A stretch of DNA of 64,000 bases from Mycobacterium palustre (GCF_002101785.1 NZ_LQPJ01000156.1:1-64000); one strand, 5' to 3'; numbered from the stretch's first letter, positions 27,811 to 36,497 are shown. The notes: generated by a model not told the origin, from the sequence alone. Numbers and translations: made by a program.

Positions 27811-29348
27811 CGGACCGGGTCGCCCCAGCGCACCTGCTGGCGGAGCTTGCCCTTGAGGAGCTTCCCGCCGGCGTTGCGCGGCAACGCCTCGTCCACCACG
27901 GCGACGTACTGCGGAACCTTGAAGTCGGCCAGTTGCCCGCTGCAGTGCTCGAGCACGGCCGCCACGTCGATGCGTCGGGAGTCGCCGAAGAGGACGGCGC
28001 CGACCTTTTCGCCCATCACCTCGTCGGGCACCGCCAGCACGCAGGCGTCCGCCACGCCGGGCGCCTCCAGCAGGGCGGCCTCGACCTCGACGCTCGAGAC
28101 GTTCTCGCCGCCGCGGTTGATGATGTCCTTGAGGCGATCGATGATGTGCACCCGGCCCCCGTCGTCGACCCGCACGACGTCTCCGGTGCGCAGCCAGCCG
28201 TCGGCGAAGGTGGCCGAGCTGGCGTCGGGCCGATTCCAGTAGCCGGCGGCGACGTTGGCGCCGCGCGCGACCAGCTCCCCCTCGGCCGGATCGCTTCCGA
28301 GCGGGATGACGCCGAGGTCCACCGACGGCACCGCGTACCCGACGGAGTCGGCGTGCTCGACGGCCTCGCGGTCGGGCAGCACGGTCAGCAACGAGGCGCT
28401 TTCGGTCATGCCGTAGCCGTTGAACACCGTGGCTTGCGGGAACGCCTGCTTGACGGCCCGCACCAAAGCCGGGGCGATCGGCGCGCCGCCGTAGCCCACC
28501 CACCGCACGCCGGACACGTCCGCGTCGGCAAAGCGCTTGTGGCGCAACATCAGTGAGTAGACCGCCGGAACGGTGACCATCACGGAGATCCGTTCGGCGC
28601 CCAGCGTCGCGATCAGCGCCCCGAGGTCGAGCGACGGCATGATCACCGACGCTCCCCCGAGTCCGCACGCAACCAAAAGCTGTGTGTTGCAACCGGTCAC
28701 GTGGAACAGCGGCACCGAGATGAGCGTGCGCATCTTTTCGCCCAGGTCCCTGGGCTGACCGAGGCAGCGGATGGCGTTTTCGATGTTGGTCAAGAACGCC
28801 TCGTGCGTGGTCGGCACGCCCTTGGGGTGGCCGGTGGTGCCCGACGTGTAGAACAGGGCGGCGACATCGGTGCGGTCGAGTCGCTCGGTGACGTACGGCC
28901 GGCCGTCGGGCAACGCCGCGTCCGGCGCCAGGTCCACCCGGGCGCCGCAGTCCGACAGCACGAACTCGACCTCCGGTTGCGCCGAGCGCGTATTGACCGC
29001 CACCGCAATGGCACCGGCCATCACGGTGCCCCAAAACGCGAGCGCCCAGTCGATGCCCCCGGGGCAACGCACGGCGACGCGGTCACCGGGTTGCACCCCC
29101 TGCGCGCGCAGGCCGCCGGCCACCCGCGCCGCGCGGTCCCACAGCTGCCGGTAGGTCAATCGGCCGGCGCCCACCTCGACCAGGGCCTCGCTGTCCGGGC
29201 GGGTGGTCACCTGCTCGGCGAGCACGTCCAGCAGCGTGGCGGGCAACCCCTCGTAGTGCGATATGCCGTCGGCGTCGCGGGCGACACCCACGGTCGGGTC
29301 CGCCGCGAATGGGTTGCGGTCACGGGGAATTTCGGTTAGTCGAGGCAT
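27807..29348 (-). CDS. Acyl-CoA synthetase/ligase (FadD, ANL superfamily)
   Basis: 513 residues from ATG 29348. P-loop-like AMP motif LFYTSGTTGHPKGVPTTH, then FNGYGMTESASLL, GELVARGANVAAGYWNRP, DGWLRTGDVVRVDDGG and the C-terminal PRNAGGKLLKGKLR with the adenylation Lys. Activates a carboxylic acid to acyl-CoA through acyl-AMP. It overlaps the single-chain carboxylase and very likely supplies its substrate. Divergent from a thioesterase-like gene, with a shared promoter region. Confidence 0.9.
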   Translation of the reverse strand: MPRLTEIPRDRNPFAADPTVGVARDADGISHYEGLPATLLDVLAEQVTTRPDSEALVEVGAGRLTYRQLWDRAARVAGGLRAQGVQPGDRVAVRCPGGIDWALAFWGTVMAGAIAVAVNTRSAQPEVEFVLSDCGARVDLAPDAALPDGRPYVTERLDRTDVAALFYTSGTTGHPKGVPTTHEAFLTNIENAIRCLGQPRDLGEKMRTLISVPLFHVTGCNTQLLVACGLGGASVIMPSLDLGALIATLGAERISVMVTVPAVYSLMLRHKRFADADVSGVRWVGYGGAPIAPALVRAVKQAFPQATVFNGYGMTESASLLTVLPDREAVEHADSVGYAVPSVDLGVIPLGSDPAEGELVARGANVAAGYWNRPDASSATFADGWLRTGDVVRVDDGGRVHIIDRLKDIINRGGENVSSVEVEAALLEAPGVADACVLAVPDEVMGEKVGAVLFGDSRRIDVAAVLEHCSGQLADFKVPQYVAVVDEALPRNAGGKLLKGKLRQQVRWGDPVR

Positions 29349-29373
29349 GCCGGGTGCTACCAGCCTCCTGCCC

Positions 29374-29379
29374 TATCGT
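29374..29379 (+). promoter_or_regulatory. -10 box for a leaderless thioesterase-like gene
   Basis: TATCGT followed by 6 bases and GTG 29386, with no ribosome binding site. It favours GTG 29386 over ATG 29410 or ATG 29347. Confidence 0.5.
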
Positions 29380-29385
29380 GAACCG

Positions 29386-30219
29386 GTGACGATCGAGGAT
29401 CCCGCCATCATGCCCGAGCCGCTGTTCACTGTCGACGGCGACTCCTATCTGCCGGGCCCGTTGACCCGGGGGCCATGGGGCGCTGCCCTGGGCGGCCAGA
29501 ACGTCGGCGGCCTGTTGGCTTTCGGGATCGAGCAGTCCGGCATCGACGCCGACTTTCAGCCCGCACGCCTGACGGTCGATTTGCTGCGGCCGGTGCTGCC
29601 CGAGCCGATCCGGATTCGGACGTCGGTGCAGCGCGAGGGCCGGCGCATCAAGCTGGTGGACGGCGCGCTGGTGCAGAACGGCACGACCGTCGCGCGGGCC
29701 AGCGCGCTGTTTTTGCGCCGCGGTGAGCATCCCGACGGGCGGGTGTGGTCCGGCCCGCTCGAGATGCCGCCGCTTCCCGCCGACTGCACCGGCTTCCCCG
29801 CGGACATGGCGTTTTTCATCTGGGGGTACGGCGCCACCATGACGGGCAGCCCCGGTATCGCCGCGGGCGAATGGGAACAGGACCATTCCCAAAAGTTCGC
29901 CTGGACCAAGGTATTCCGCCCGATGGTGCGCGGCCACCCGCTCACGCCGTTCGTTCGCCTGGCATTCGTCGGCGACGTCACCAGCTCGCTCACCCATTGG
30001 GGCACAGGCGGATTGCGCTACATCAACGCCGACTACACCGTCACGGCCGGCCGGCTGCCCGACGGGGAATTCCTCGGGCTGGCCGCCCAAAGCCACTACG
30101 GCGCGGCGGGCGTGGCCACCGGGACCGCGACGCTGTTCGACCGGCACGGGCCTTTCGGCTCCAGCACGGCGCTGGCGCTCGCCCAGCCGGCGGGCGCGTT
30201 TCAGCCGGGGTTCGGGTAG
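29386..30219 (+). CDS. Acyl-CoA thioesterase-like protein (double hot-dog)
   Basis: 277 residues from GTG 29386 (ATG 29410 is an alternative, 269 residues). The N-terminal half has a TesB-like pattern: GPWGAALGGQNVGGLLAFGI, FQPARLTVDLLRPV, and IRTSVQREGRRIKLVDGALV, i.e. hot-dog strands with a central helix; the second half has TSSLTHWGTGGLRYINADY. This is the thioesterase-superfamily type common near acyl-CoA genes. It is divergent from the acyl-CoA ligase, so hydrolysis of an acyl-CoA made or carboxylated by that operon is plausible. The catalytic Asp/Gln triad cannot be assigned with certainty. Confidence 0.75.
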   Translation: MTIEDPAIMPEPLFTVDGDSYLPGPLTRGPWGAALGGQNVGGLLAFGIEQSGIDADFQPARLTVDLLRPVLPEPIRIRTSVQREGRRIKLVDGALVQNGTTVARASALFLRRGEHPDGRVWSGPLEMPPLPADCTGFPADMAFFIWGYGATMTGSPGIAAGEWEQDHSQKFAWTKVFRPMVRGHPLTPFVRLAFVGDVTSSLTHWGTGGLRYINADYTVTAGRLPDGEFLGLAAQSHYGAAGVATGTATLFDRHGPFGSSTALALAQPAGAFQPGFG

Positions 30220-30239
30220 TCACGGCCGCGGCAGTTTCC

Positions 30240-30938
30240 GTGGGAAACACGGCGGCTTCCGGCCGCACACGACGGGCGCGCGGGCCGCCCCTGCTGCTGG
30301 TGCACGGCGGCACCGGCACGCGGGCCCGGTGGTCCTCGGTCCGGGCGCCGCCGGCGCGGCGCGAGGCAGAGGACGTCGCGGCCGTCGCCGAGGCCGTCGG
30401 CGGCGACGTCTACACGTGATCGGTCATTCCTACGGCGCCTTGGCGGTGCTGGAAGCCGCGCTGATCACCCCCGCGTTCCGCCGCATCGTCCCCTACGCGC
30501 CGCCGCTGCCGTCGCCGGACCTCGAGCTGGTGTCGGCGGCGGGCTGGCCGCGGCTCAACGCTGCGCCCGGCCCGCGCGAAGTGCTCGAGGCGTTCCATCG
30601 CGAAACCCTGCATCTGTCCGGGCCGGCCGTCAAAGACCTTGCCGAATCGCGACTTTTCGTTCCTGGCCGCCTCGATCGCGCACACCGCGGCCCGCGAACT
30701 CGCCGCGATCGCGGTGCCGGTGCGAATGCTGCTGGGCACCGAGAGCCCGGCGTGTCTGGGTGCGGCCACCGCGGCCGTCGCCGCGCAGATCCCGGGCGCC
30801 ACCATCGTCGCGATGCAGGGCCAGGGATACCAGGCGATCGACTACGACCCGCACCAGTTCGTCAGGGCCGTGCTGGAATTCGATCCGGCACAGGCTCACT
30901 CCATGAGCGTCGCGGCCAGCGTGCCCCCCAGTTCGTAG
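30240..30938 (+). pseudogene. Decayed alpha/beta-hydrolase gene
   Basis: Hydrolase signatures survive in different frames. RGPPLLLVHGGTGTRARW (oxyanion region) and EAEDVAAVAEAVGGDVY lie in one frame ending at TGA 30417-30419; VIGHSYGALAVLEAALITP, with the nucleophile Ser elbow, is in a second; AIAVPVRMLLGTESPACLG and YQAIDYDPHQFVRAVLEF return to the first. About 26 residues seem missing between the oxyanion and EAEDV parts, and another block before AIAVPV. Multiple lesions make this a pseudogene. Its end overlaps the convergent flavodoxin-like gene. Confidence 0.75.
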
Positions 30939-31351
30939 GCCCGCTCGCGCACCGCGGCGTCGACGGCGCCGACGACCTCCAACACGTCGGCGGCCTGGCT
31001 CAGCGACAGCCCGGTCGCCAGCTTGCCGACGGCCGCCGCGGCGCCGACGGTGTCGTTGTTGCCGTGCACCCACAGGCCATAAGGCCGGCCGGCGACGTGA
31101 TCCAGGCTCGGGTAGTAGACGGTGTCGAAGAAATGCTTGAGCGCGCCGGACATGTAGCCGAAGTTGGCCGTGGTGCCGAACAGGTAGCCGTCGGCGTCGA
31201 GCATGTCCGGCAGGGTCGCGGCCAGCGCCGGCCTCGCGACCACGTCCACCCCCTCGATCTCGGGATCGTTCGCCCCGGCGAGCACCGCCTCGAGCAGTTC
31301 CCGGGTGCCCGGCGACGGGGTGTGGTGAACCACCAGCAGCGTCTTGCTCAC
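30896..31351 (-). CDS. Flavodoxin-like NAD(P)H oxidoreductase (Rv2771c homologue)
   Basis: 151 residues from GTG 31351 (GTGA overlap with the preceding gene). Flavodoxin fold: N-terminal KTLLVVHHTPSPGTRELLEAV with the FMN phosphate loop TPSPGTRE, then LFGTTANFGYMSGALKHFFD and RPYGLWVHGNNDT for the isoalloxazine. Family members reduce quinones or act as electron carriers. Third gene of the dapB-Rv2772c-Rv2771c operon, a conserved arrangement. No specific substrate is known. Confidence 0.85.
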   Translation of the reverse strand: MSKTLLVVHHTPSPGTRELLEAVLAGANDPEIEGVDVVARPALAATLPDMLDADGYLFGTTANFGYMSGALKHFFDTVYYPSLDHVAGRPYGLWVHGNNDTVGAAAAVGKLATGLSLSQAADVLEVVGAVDAAVRERAYELGGTLAATLME

Positions 31352-31803
31352 TGGCGGGCCTGGATCTCGACCGCGGTCTTCATCGCCTCCCGCGCGCGGC
31401 GGCGATCCCCCGCGTAGTCGTAGGCCCGGGCCAGGCGATACCAGCGCCGCCAGTCGTCCGGGTCGGCCTCGACTTCGGTGCGCACCGTGGCGAACAGCGC
31501 GTCGGCGGCGTCGCGCCGGATGCGGCCCGACGGCCGCCGCGGCAGCGCGCTAATGTCCAGCTCCATGCCGTCGGCGGCGATCAGGCGGGCCAGCCGCTGA
31601 TGGGCGAATCCCGCACGCAGCGTGGCGATCATCGCCCACCCGCCGATGACGGGCATGATCAGCAGCGCGGCGCCCAGGCCCACGGCGGCGGGCCGGCCGG
31701 AGGCGATCAGCGCGACGGCGTCGCGGCCCAGCAGCGCGAAGTACACCAGCATCGCCGCGCACAGGAACGCGATCAGCAGCTGGGTGCGTCGCGTCGCGTT
31801 CAT
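31348..31803 (-). CDS. Two-helix membrane protein with tetratricopeptide-like tail (Rv2772c homologue)
   Basis: 151 residues from ATG 31803, overlapping the dapB stop by 4 bases. Two hydrophobic segments, about 9-27 and 38-62 (LIAFLCAAMLVYFALLG; VGLGAALLIMPVIGGWAMIA), then a soluble tail whose end, WRRWYRLARAYDYAGDRRRA, resembles a single TPR-type helical pair. In Mtb the counterpart is a membrane protein of unknown role between dapB and Rv2771c. It may place the neighbouring flavoprotein at the membrane (inference). Confidence 0.8.
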   Translation of the reverse strand: MNATRRTQLLIAFLCAAMLVYFALLGRDAVALIASGRPAAVGLGAALLIMPVIGGWAMIATLRAGFAHQRLARLIAADGMELDISALPRRPSGRIRRDAADALFATVRTEVEADPDDWRRWYRLARAYDYAGDRRRAREAMKTAVEIQARQ

Positions 31804-32534
31804 TGCAGGTCGAGCAGGGCCTCGAGACCCACCGTGAGGCCCGGCCGGTCCTTGATGCGCCGCACCGCGAGCAGCACGCCGGGAACGAACGACGTCCGGT
31901 CCAGGCTGTCGTGGCGGATCGTCAGCGTCTCCCCCTCGGTGCCGAACAGGATCTCTTGGTGCGCGACCAGCCCGGCCAGCCGCACCGAGTGCACCGGTAT
32001 CCCGTCGACGTCGGCGCCGCGAGCGCCCGGCAGGCCGCTGCTGGTGGCATCGGGGTTGGGCGGCAAGCCTTTTCGGGCCTCGGCGATCAACTTGGCGGTG
32101 CGCGCCGCGGTGCCCGACGGGGCGTCGGCCTTGTGCGGGTGGTGCAGCTCGATCACCTCCGCCGAGTCGAAGAACGGCGCCGCCTGCTTGGCGAAATGCA
32201 TCGACAACACCGCGCCGATCGCGAAGTTCGGCGCGATCAACACGCCGGTGTTGGTGTCGGCCAGCCAGGATGCCACCCGGTCGAGGCGCTCGGCGGTGAA
32301 GCCCGTGGTGCCGACCACCGCGTGAATCCCGTTGTCGATCAAAAACTTCAGGTTGTCCATCACCACGTCGGGGTGGGTGAAGTCGATGACCACCTCGGTG
32401 TGGCCGTCGGTCAGCAGGCTCAGCGGATCGCCGGCGTCGACCTCGGCCGACAGCGTCAGGTCGTCGGCGGCCTGCACCGCCCCGACCATCGTCGACCCCA
32501 CCTTGCCTTTGGCTCCCAGCACCCCTACGCGCAT
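31800..32534 (-). CDS. dapB: 4-hydroxy-tetrahydrodipicolinate reductase
   Basis: 244 residues from ATG 32534, one shorter than Mtb. N-terminal NAD(P) loop MRVGVLGAKGKVGSTMV; GTTGFTAERL; catalytic His pair region EVIELHHPHKADAPSGTAAR with Lys. Reduces the product of DapA to tetrahydrodipicolinate in diaminopimelate synthesis. A second start at GTG 32543 is unlikely because a -10 box sits there. First gene of a three-gene operon with overlapping starts. Confidence 0.96.
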   Translation of the reverse strand: MRVGVLGAKGKVGSTMVGAVQAADDLTLSAEVDAGDPLSLLTDGHTEVVIDFTHPDVVMDNLKFLIDNGIHAVVGTTGFTAERLDRVASWLADTNTGVLIAPNFAIGAVLSMHFAKQAAPFFDSAEVIELHHPHKADAPSGTAARTAKLIAEARKGLPPNPDATSSGLPGARGADVDGIPVHSVRLAGLVAHQEILFGTEGETLTIRHDSLDRTSFVPGVLLAVRRIKDRPGLTVGLEALLDLQ

Positions 32535-32541
32535 GGTCTTC

Positions 32542-32547
32542 ACCCTA
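32542..32547 (-). promoter_or_regulatory. -10 box for leaderless dapB
   Basis: TAGGGT on the minus strand, 7 bases before ATG 32534, with no Shine-Dalgarno. Same layout as thyX. Confidence 0.6.
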
Positions 32548-32577
32548 GACCGGGGAGTCGGGGGCTCCTCGCGCCCG

Positions 32578-33147
32578 TCAGGTGTGGACTATCCAGCCCG
32601 CTTCGGTGTAGGGCGCGTGTTGCTCGGGATCGTTGAGCGTGACGTACACGTCGCCCGGCGTCGGCATCGTGAAGCCGACGAATCCGTGCGCGGTCTGCCC
32701 GTCGTGAAGGCCGCCCGATTGCAGCGGGGGCATCTTGTCGAGCCTCCGGTAGTCGACCGCAAGCGTCGACGGCTGGGGCGCGTCGTCGGGATGGGTCCAC
32801 GGCTGATTGCCGCCGCCGTATCCGGCGAATATGTAGCGATAATCGAACGAGAAGAACCGGTGGGACGTCCCGGTGATGGTCAGTTCCACCACGGTGCATG
32901 CCGAGTCGGGCGTCGGGGCCGCGAAATGAGAGGCGCACCCCGGCGGCAGCCACGTCGCGCTGTTGACCGTGATGTCGGCGGTCGCGCCGTCGGCGGACCG
33001 CACATGCAGGGGCACGCCCAACTGGCCGATCGGGAACGGCGGGCTCTCGGAGAAGGCGTCGGCCCAACCGGAGGGACACGAGCACGCGGCGATGACCACA
33101 ATGACCGCGGCGACCGCGGCTGCCACGATCCGAGATTTTGCCCGCAC
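32578..33147 (-). CDS. Putative lipoprotein of unknown function
   Basis: 189 residues from GTG 33147. A signal peptide of about 21 residues (RIVAAAVAAVIVVIAAC) ends in a lipobox VIAAC with Cys22, so the mature protein would be lipid-anchored outside the membrane. The rest is rich in beta strands: PLHVRSADGATADITVNSA, ACTVVELTITGTSHRFF, HGFVGFTMPTPGDVYVTL, and could be an Ig-like fold of the MPT63/DUF4352 kind (inference from strand pattern). Between dapB and a dehydrogenase; starts 9 bases after the dehydrogenase stop, so co-transcription is likely. Confidence 0.7.
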   Translation of the reverse strand: MRAKSRIVAAAVAAVIVVIAACSCPSGWADAFSESPPFPIGQLGVPLHVRSADGATADITVNSATWLPPGCASHFAAPTPDSACTVVELTITGTSHRFFSFDYRYIFAGYGGGNQPWTHPDDAPQPSTLAVDYRRLDKMPPLQSGGLHDGQTAHGFVGFTMPTPGDVYVTLNDPEQHAPYTEAGWIVHT

Positions 33148-33156
33148 GTCGCGAGA

Positions 33157-34251
33157 CTACCCGAGCCGCTGGCTCTTGAACCGCCCGGCGAACCCGCGCA
33201 GCGGCAGATCGGCGCTGGTCAGCAGGCCCGGCGGCGCGGCGACCACCGACTTGATCGCGTTGAGCGCGGGCAGGCCGGTCACGGTCATGCCGATGGAGGC
33301 GAAGTTGTCCGGGTCGGACAGGTCGACGCCGGGCTTGGGAAAGATCATGTGCTTGTTGTAGATGCAGGGATCGCCCTGGATCTGGGTGATGTAGCAGCCC
33401 TTGATGTTCCAGCTCGGATCGGTGTGCGGGGTCATCTGCCATTCCAGGTGCGTCTCGATCCGCGGGACGCCGCCGACCATGCCCTGGTACTTGATGTAGT
33501 TGGCGCCCAGCGAGCCCCTGGGCAGCGTGTACCAGCCCAGGTCGACGTCCTTGGTGCAGGCGCCCAGCTCGTAGCTGAAGGTGACCTCGTCGAGCGCCAG
33601 GTCGAAGCAGTCGGCCATCATCAGCACGCTGTCGGCGAACACGCGGGTGTACTTCTCCAGCTTCGCGGCGATCTGCGGGTCGTCGACCGGTTGGCCGTAA
33701 CCCACCTCGATCCAGGTGTCCTTGGAATGATGGCACGACACGTCGACCGATTCGATGGTGGTGACGTTCTCGATCTCGGCGACATCGGCCGAGCACACCA
33801 CGCCCAGGATCTGGTTCAGCCCGGGGTTCATGCCGGTGCCGTAGAACGTCGCGCCGCCCTTCTCGCACGCCCGGGCCAGCAGCCGGGTCACCGGCGTGCC
33901 CGACGGGTGGGGGTGGTTGGTGTCGCGGTGCCACCCGGTGATCCAGTCGGCGGTGGTGACGACGTTGATCCCCGCCTCGAGCACCGCGACGTAGAGGTCC
34001 TCGTCGGGGAACACGCCGTGAAAGGTCAGCACGTCGGGCCGGGCGGCGATGATCTGTTCGATGCTGCCGGTGGCCGTCACCCCGTTGGGCTCGATGCCCG
34101 CGAGCTCGCCGGCGTCGCGGCCGATCTTTTCCGGCGAATAGCAGTGCAGGCCAACGAGTTCAAGGTCCGGCCGGGCGGCGATCCGCTTGATCATCTCCCT
34201 CCCGACGTTTCCGGTGGCCACCTGGAAGACGCGAATCGGTGCGGTACTCAT
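33157..34251 (-). CDS. Dihydrodipicolinate-reductase-like NAD(P) dehydrogenase
   Basis: 364 residues from ATG 34251, overlapping the Rieske gene stop by 4 bases. Rossmann start RVFQVATGNVGREMIKRIAA, then a DapB_N-like fold (ELVGLHCYSPEKIGRDAGEL) and a long C-terminal domain unlike real DapB (YGTGMNPGLNQILGVVCSAD). Members of this actinobacterial group are annotated as dihydrodipicolinate reductases or amine/diaminopentanoate dehydrogenases; the real substrate here is unknown. True dapB lies 0.6 kb away, so a lysine role is unlikely. Coupling to the oxygenase suggests joint catabolism. Confidence 0.78.
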   Translation of the reverse strand: MSTAPIRVFQVATGNVGREMIKRIAARPDLELVGLHCYSPEKIGRDAGELAGIEPNGVTATGSIEQIIAARPDVLTFHGVFPDEDLYVAVLEAGINVVTTADWITGWHRDTNHPHPSGTPVTRLLARACEKGGATFYGTGMNPGLNQILGVVCSADVAEIENVTTIESVDVSCHHSKDTWIEVGYGQPVDDPQIAAKLEKYTRVFADSVLMMADCFDLALDEVTFSYELGACTKDVDLGWYTLPRGSLGANYIKYQGMVGGVPRIETHLEWQMTPHTDPSWNIKGCYITQIQGDPCIYNKHMIFPKPGVDLSDPDNFASIGMTVTGLPALNAIKSVVAAPPGLLTSADLPLRGFAGRFKSQRLG

Positions 34252-35255
34252 TGCATGGAGCCTCCCTGCGATGCGAACGCCTCGGGATAGAACTGCCTGG
34301 CCCACGCGCGGATCGCGGTGAAGCCCTCGTACTCGTCGGCGGCCAGCGCCGGCGGATCCGAATAGCGCTGGTGCTGCCAGATTTCGATGTCCTGCTCGAA
34401 CTGCCGGATCACTTCGCGCCCGAATTCGGCCGCCCTGCGCTCGGCGCGGGCCGGGTCCTTGCCCGGTGCCCGGCCGATGTAGACCATGAACCGGACGTCG
34501 GAGGTGTGATCGTCGACGGGGGTCACCGCGGAGACGGTGCGGTTGTCGACCATCCCCCAGCTCTTGGTCACCGCGATCCCCAGCCCGCCGTTGACGGCCT
34601 GCACGCCGCTTTTGACGTCCTCGATCCGCTGGCCGTCGTCGCCCTCGAACGTGATCGTGAAGTCGACGAACGACACCGCGTCGCCGAAGTCGTGGCGGGT
34701 GAACACGGGCGCGATCGGGGTCTGGTGCACGAACTTGAAATGCGCGAAGTCGACGCCGTTTTCGAGCACGTACTGCGGATGCAGTTCCAGGCTTGGGCGA
34801 TACAGCCGCTGCTGCGGGTGATAGTCGGCCGCGCGGCTGCCGTCGTTGAACGCCGCGAACACGTCGGGCGCCTCGAAGTAGGGCTCGCGGCGCTCGAGGT
34901 CGTGCCAGATGTAGACCGACTCGTTGCGCTCCACCACCGGGTAGGTGCGGATGCGCCGGCCGCGGTTGGGCCGGTCCTGGTACGGGATGCAGACGTTGCG
35001 CCCCTCGCGGCTCCACTGCCAGCCGTGGAACGGGCACTGCAGCACCTCGCCGACGACCTTGCCGCCGTAGCCGAGGTGCGCGCCGAGGTGCTCGCAGTAG
35101 GCGTCCATCACCGTGAGCTCGCCGGACTCGGCGCGCCAGGCGACCATCTCCTGGCCGAAGTACTTCATCCGGTGCACGTCGCCGACGCCGATCTCGTCGC
35201 ACCAGGCGACCTGGAACCATCCGGTCGGTTTCATCGACAACGGCGGCTTAGCCAT
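34248..35255 (-). CDS. Rieske non-heme iron oxygenase, KshA-like
   Basis: 335 residues. The Rieske [2Fe-2S] cluster ligands are Cys54-x-His56 (DAYCEHLG) and Cys74-x2-His77 (QCPFHGW). The mononuclear iron site is in ENGVDFAHFKFVHQTP (Asp and two His). The closest type is the oxygenase component of 3-ketosteroid 9-alpha-hydroxylase and related Rieske monooxygenases. It needs a reductase; the [2Fe-2S] flavoreductase at 36484-37560 is a near candidate. Divergent from a TetR regulator, which probably controls it. Confidence 0.88.
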   Translation of the reverse strand: MAKPPLSMKPTGWFQVAWCDEIGVGDVHRMKYFGQEMVAWRAESGELTVMDAYCEHLGAHLGYGGKVVGEVLQCPFHGWQWSREGRNVCIPYQDRPNRGRRIRTYPVVERNESVYIWHDLERREPYFEAPDVFAAFNDGSRAADYHPQQRLYRPSLELHPQYVLENGVDFAHFKFVHQTPIAPVFTRHDFGDAVSFVDFTITFEGDDGQRIEDVKSGVQAVNGGLGIAVTKSWGMVDNRTVSAVTPVDDHTSDVRFMVYIGRAPGKDPARAERRAAEFGREVIRQFEQDIEIWQHQRYSDPPALAADEYEGFTAIRAWARQFYPEAFASQGGSMQ

Positions 35256-35327
35256 CGAACCCTGCCACGTGAGCTGTCCTCTCGACAGAGAATCACAGTA
35301 CCGTCTATGAAAATGTTAGGCTAGCCC
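35256..35327. promoter_or_regulatory. Divergent promoter region between Rieske gene and tetR
   Basis: Minus-strand TACTGT (35295-35300) can serve the Rieske gene; plus-strand TAGGCT (35317-35322) lies 5 bases before the tetR GTG, so tetR may be leaderless. Between them ACAGTACCGT (35295-35304) is a near-palindrome overlapping the minus -10 and is a candidate operator, but the repeat is short. Confidence 0.4.
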
Positions 35328-35975
35328 GTGCCCGAAACGACAGCCGCCGGGCGGCGCCCCAACCGGCGCGGCCACGCGACCCGCGAAAGCATGCTCGAGG
35401 CCGCGCTGAAGGTGCTGGCCTCCGGCGAGCCGGGCTCGGTTTCGGCCAACCGCATCGCCAAGGACATCGGCGCCACGTGGGGTGCGGTGCAGTACCAGTT
35501 CGGCGACACCGACGGTTTCTGGGCGGCGGTGCTGCACCGCACCGCCGAGCGGCGCGCCGCCACCTTCGCCACGCTGTCGACGGCGGTTCCGCCCGACGCG
35601 CCGCTGCGCGAGCGCGTCGGCGCCATCATCGACACGCTGTACCGCGGCCTGGCGGCGCCGGATTCCCGCGCGATCGAAAACCTGCGCGCCGCGCTGCCCC
35701 GCGACCCGCGCGAGCTCGAGCGGCTCTATCCCCGCACCGCCGCCGAGCTGTTCTCCTGGGGCAAGAGCTGGTTGCAGACCTGCCAGCTCGCCTTCGCGGG
35801 CCTGGACGTCGACCCGGACCGGGTGCGCGAGGTGGCCGCCCTGATTCCCGGCGCCATGCGCGGGCTGGTCTCGGAACGTCAGCTGGGCTCCTACGCCGAC
35901 CTCGACATGGCCCGGCGCGCCCTGACCAACGCGTTGGCGGCCTACCTGGAGCGGCCCCGCGACCAAGGTCTCTAG
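35328..35975 (+). CDS. TetR/AcrR-family transcriptional regulator
   Basis: 215 residues from GTG 35328. The N-terminal helix-turn-helix is at about 17-62: ATRESMLEAALKVLASGEPG, SVSANRIAKDIGATWGAVQY, QFGDTDGFWAAVL. The C-terminal ligand domain is all helical. Divergent from the Rieske oxygenase operon 73 bases away, the classic layout for a local repressor. The inducer may be a sterol-like or aromatic substrate of that operon (inference). Confidence 0.87.
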   Translation: MPETTAAGRRPNRRGHATRESMLEAALKVLASGEPGSVSANRIAKDIGATWGAVQYQFGDTDGFWAAVLHRTAERRAATFATLSTAVPPDAPLRERVGAIIDTLYRGLAAPDSRAIENLRAALPRDPRELERLYPRTAAELFSWGKSWLQTCQLAFAGLDVDPDRVREVAALIPGAMRGLVSERQLGSYADLDMARRALTNALAAYLERPRDQGL

Positions 35976-35984
35976 CCTTATCCC

Positions 35985-36497
35985 GTGGAACCCAGCGACA
36001 TCCGGATCCGTCAGGCCACGCCCGACGACTACGCCGACGTCGCCGAGATGCACTATCCGGTCTGGCGGCGCTCCTGGGCCGGAATCCTGACGCCGCCGTT
36101 GCTCGACATCCTGGGCCCGGCGAAGCGCTGGGTCGCCGACGTCTACCCCGAGACGCTGAAGCGCCGCGGCTGGAGCATGTGGATCGCGGAGCGCGACGGC
36201 CGGCCGCTGGGGGTGGCCATCTTCGGGCCCGATCCCGACGATCCGGCGGCCCTTCAGATCGACGCGCTCTACATCGCCGAGGAAAGCCAGCGGCACGGCA
36301 TCGGCGCCCGGCTTCTCGAAAAGGCTTTGAGCACACAACCATCCGGCGACGTGATCCTGTGGTGCGCGGCGAGCAACGTCAAGGCGCACCGCTTCTACGA
36401 GAAGAACAACTTCGAGCGCGACGGCCGCACGCTCGACTGGGAGCCGCTGCCCGGCATCAAGGTGGCCCACGTGGGCTACCGGCTCAGGCGTCGATGA
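35985..36497 (+). CDS. GNAT-family N-acetyltransferase (Rv2775 homologue)
   Basis: 170 residues from GTG 35985, nine bases after the tetR stop, so perhaps co-transcribed. GNAT motif A is in IDALYIAEESQRHGIGARLLEKAL with the acetyl-CoA loop QRHGIG; motif B follows in WCAASNVKAHRFYEKNNFERDG. Substrate unknown; the family acetylates amines on small molecules or protein N-termini. Its last 14 bases overlap the convergent reductase gene. Confidence 0.84.
   Translation: MEPSDIRIRQATPDDYADVAEMHYPVWRRSWAGILTPPLLDILGPAKRWVADVYPETLKRRGWSMWIAERDGRPLGVAIFGPDPDDPAALQIDALYIAEESQRHGIGARLLEKALSTQPSGDVILWCAASNVKAHRFYEKNNFERDGRTLDWEPLPGIKVAHVGYRLRRR

Noticed and set aside
30329..31417. A 362-codon plus-strand frame as one gene
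   Set aside because: Its first part is the middle of the decayed hydrolase; the remainder is antisense to the flavodoxin-like gene.
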